A DNA stretch of 6,409 nt from Syntrophales bacterium. GTDB lineage: Bacteria; Desulfobacterota; Syntrophia; Syntrophales; UBA2251. Under the pieces are notes generated by a model. It saw only the letters and a list, made by a program, of their open reading frames with translations. It ran no database searches and had not been told where the DNA came from. Of the stretch, positions 6,403 to 6,409 are shown piece by piece. Every line of letters begins with the position of its first letter. The stretch's first letter is position 1. Both the position numbers and the translations under genes were made by a program. Location: the NCBI GenBank assembly GCA_023230905.1, contig JALNWL010000151.1:1-6409 (forward strand). Reading direction: 5' to 3'.

Positions 6403-6409
6403 AAGGCTG

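Overview
The window is GC-rich coding DNA and carries two convergent-free, divergently transcribed blocks. From position 5103 down to the left edge, the minus strand holds a fatty-acid/CoA gene cluster in the order AMP-forming acyl-CoA ligase, thiolase, second thiolase, enoyl-CoA hydratase (crotonase). The crotonase runs off the left edge a few residues before its expected end. From about 5203 to the right edge, the plus strand holds two small genes for exported proteins: a thioredoxin-fold protein resembling YtfJ but without a CxxC, and a DUF2147 protein. The gene set (paired thiolases plus crotonase plus ligase) and the protein style suggest a Deltaproteobacterium/Desulfobacterota, perhaps a syntrophic or fatty/aromatic-acid degrading anaerobe. 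That placement is an inference from recall of similar proteins, not a measured result.

The minus-strand genes look like one operon. The ligase stop and the first thiolase start overlap (ATGACTAA, 8 nt). The two thiolases are 97 nt apart, separated by a REP-like imperfect palindrome. The second thiolase and the crotonase are 128 nt apart, separated by a strong GC hairpin with no U-tract. Together they supply acid activation, hydration of the 2-enoyl-CoA and thiolytic cleavage (or, in reverse, acetyl-CoA condensation). The acyl-CoA dehydrogenase and 3-hydroxyacyl-CoA dehydrogenase of a full beta-oxidation cycle are not in the window and may lie beyond the left edge.

The 201-nt divergent intergenic region holds a clear sigma70-type promoter for the plus strand (TTGCCC, 17 nt, TATAAT) and at best a weak one for the ligase. 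Both plus-strand genes have good ribosome binding sites and signal peptides, so their products probably act in the periplasm. A strong hairpin separates them.

The most notable points are these. The ligase ends before the usual A10 catalytic-lysine motif and has non-consensus A3 and hinge residues. One thiolase carries an insertion of about 35 residues ahead of its active-site cysteine. The other carries an N-terminal extension of about 45 residues and an altered C-terminal active-site loop. I see no RNA gene, CRISPR array, insertion sequence or obvious new system.
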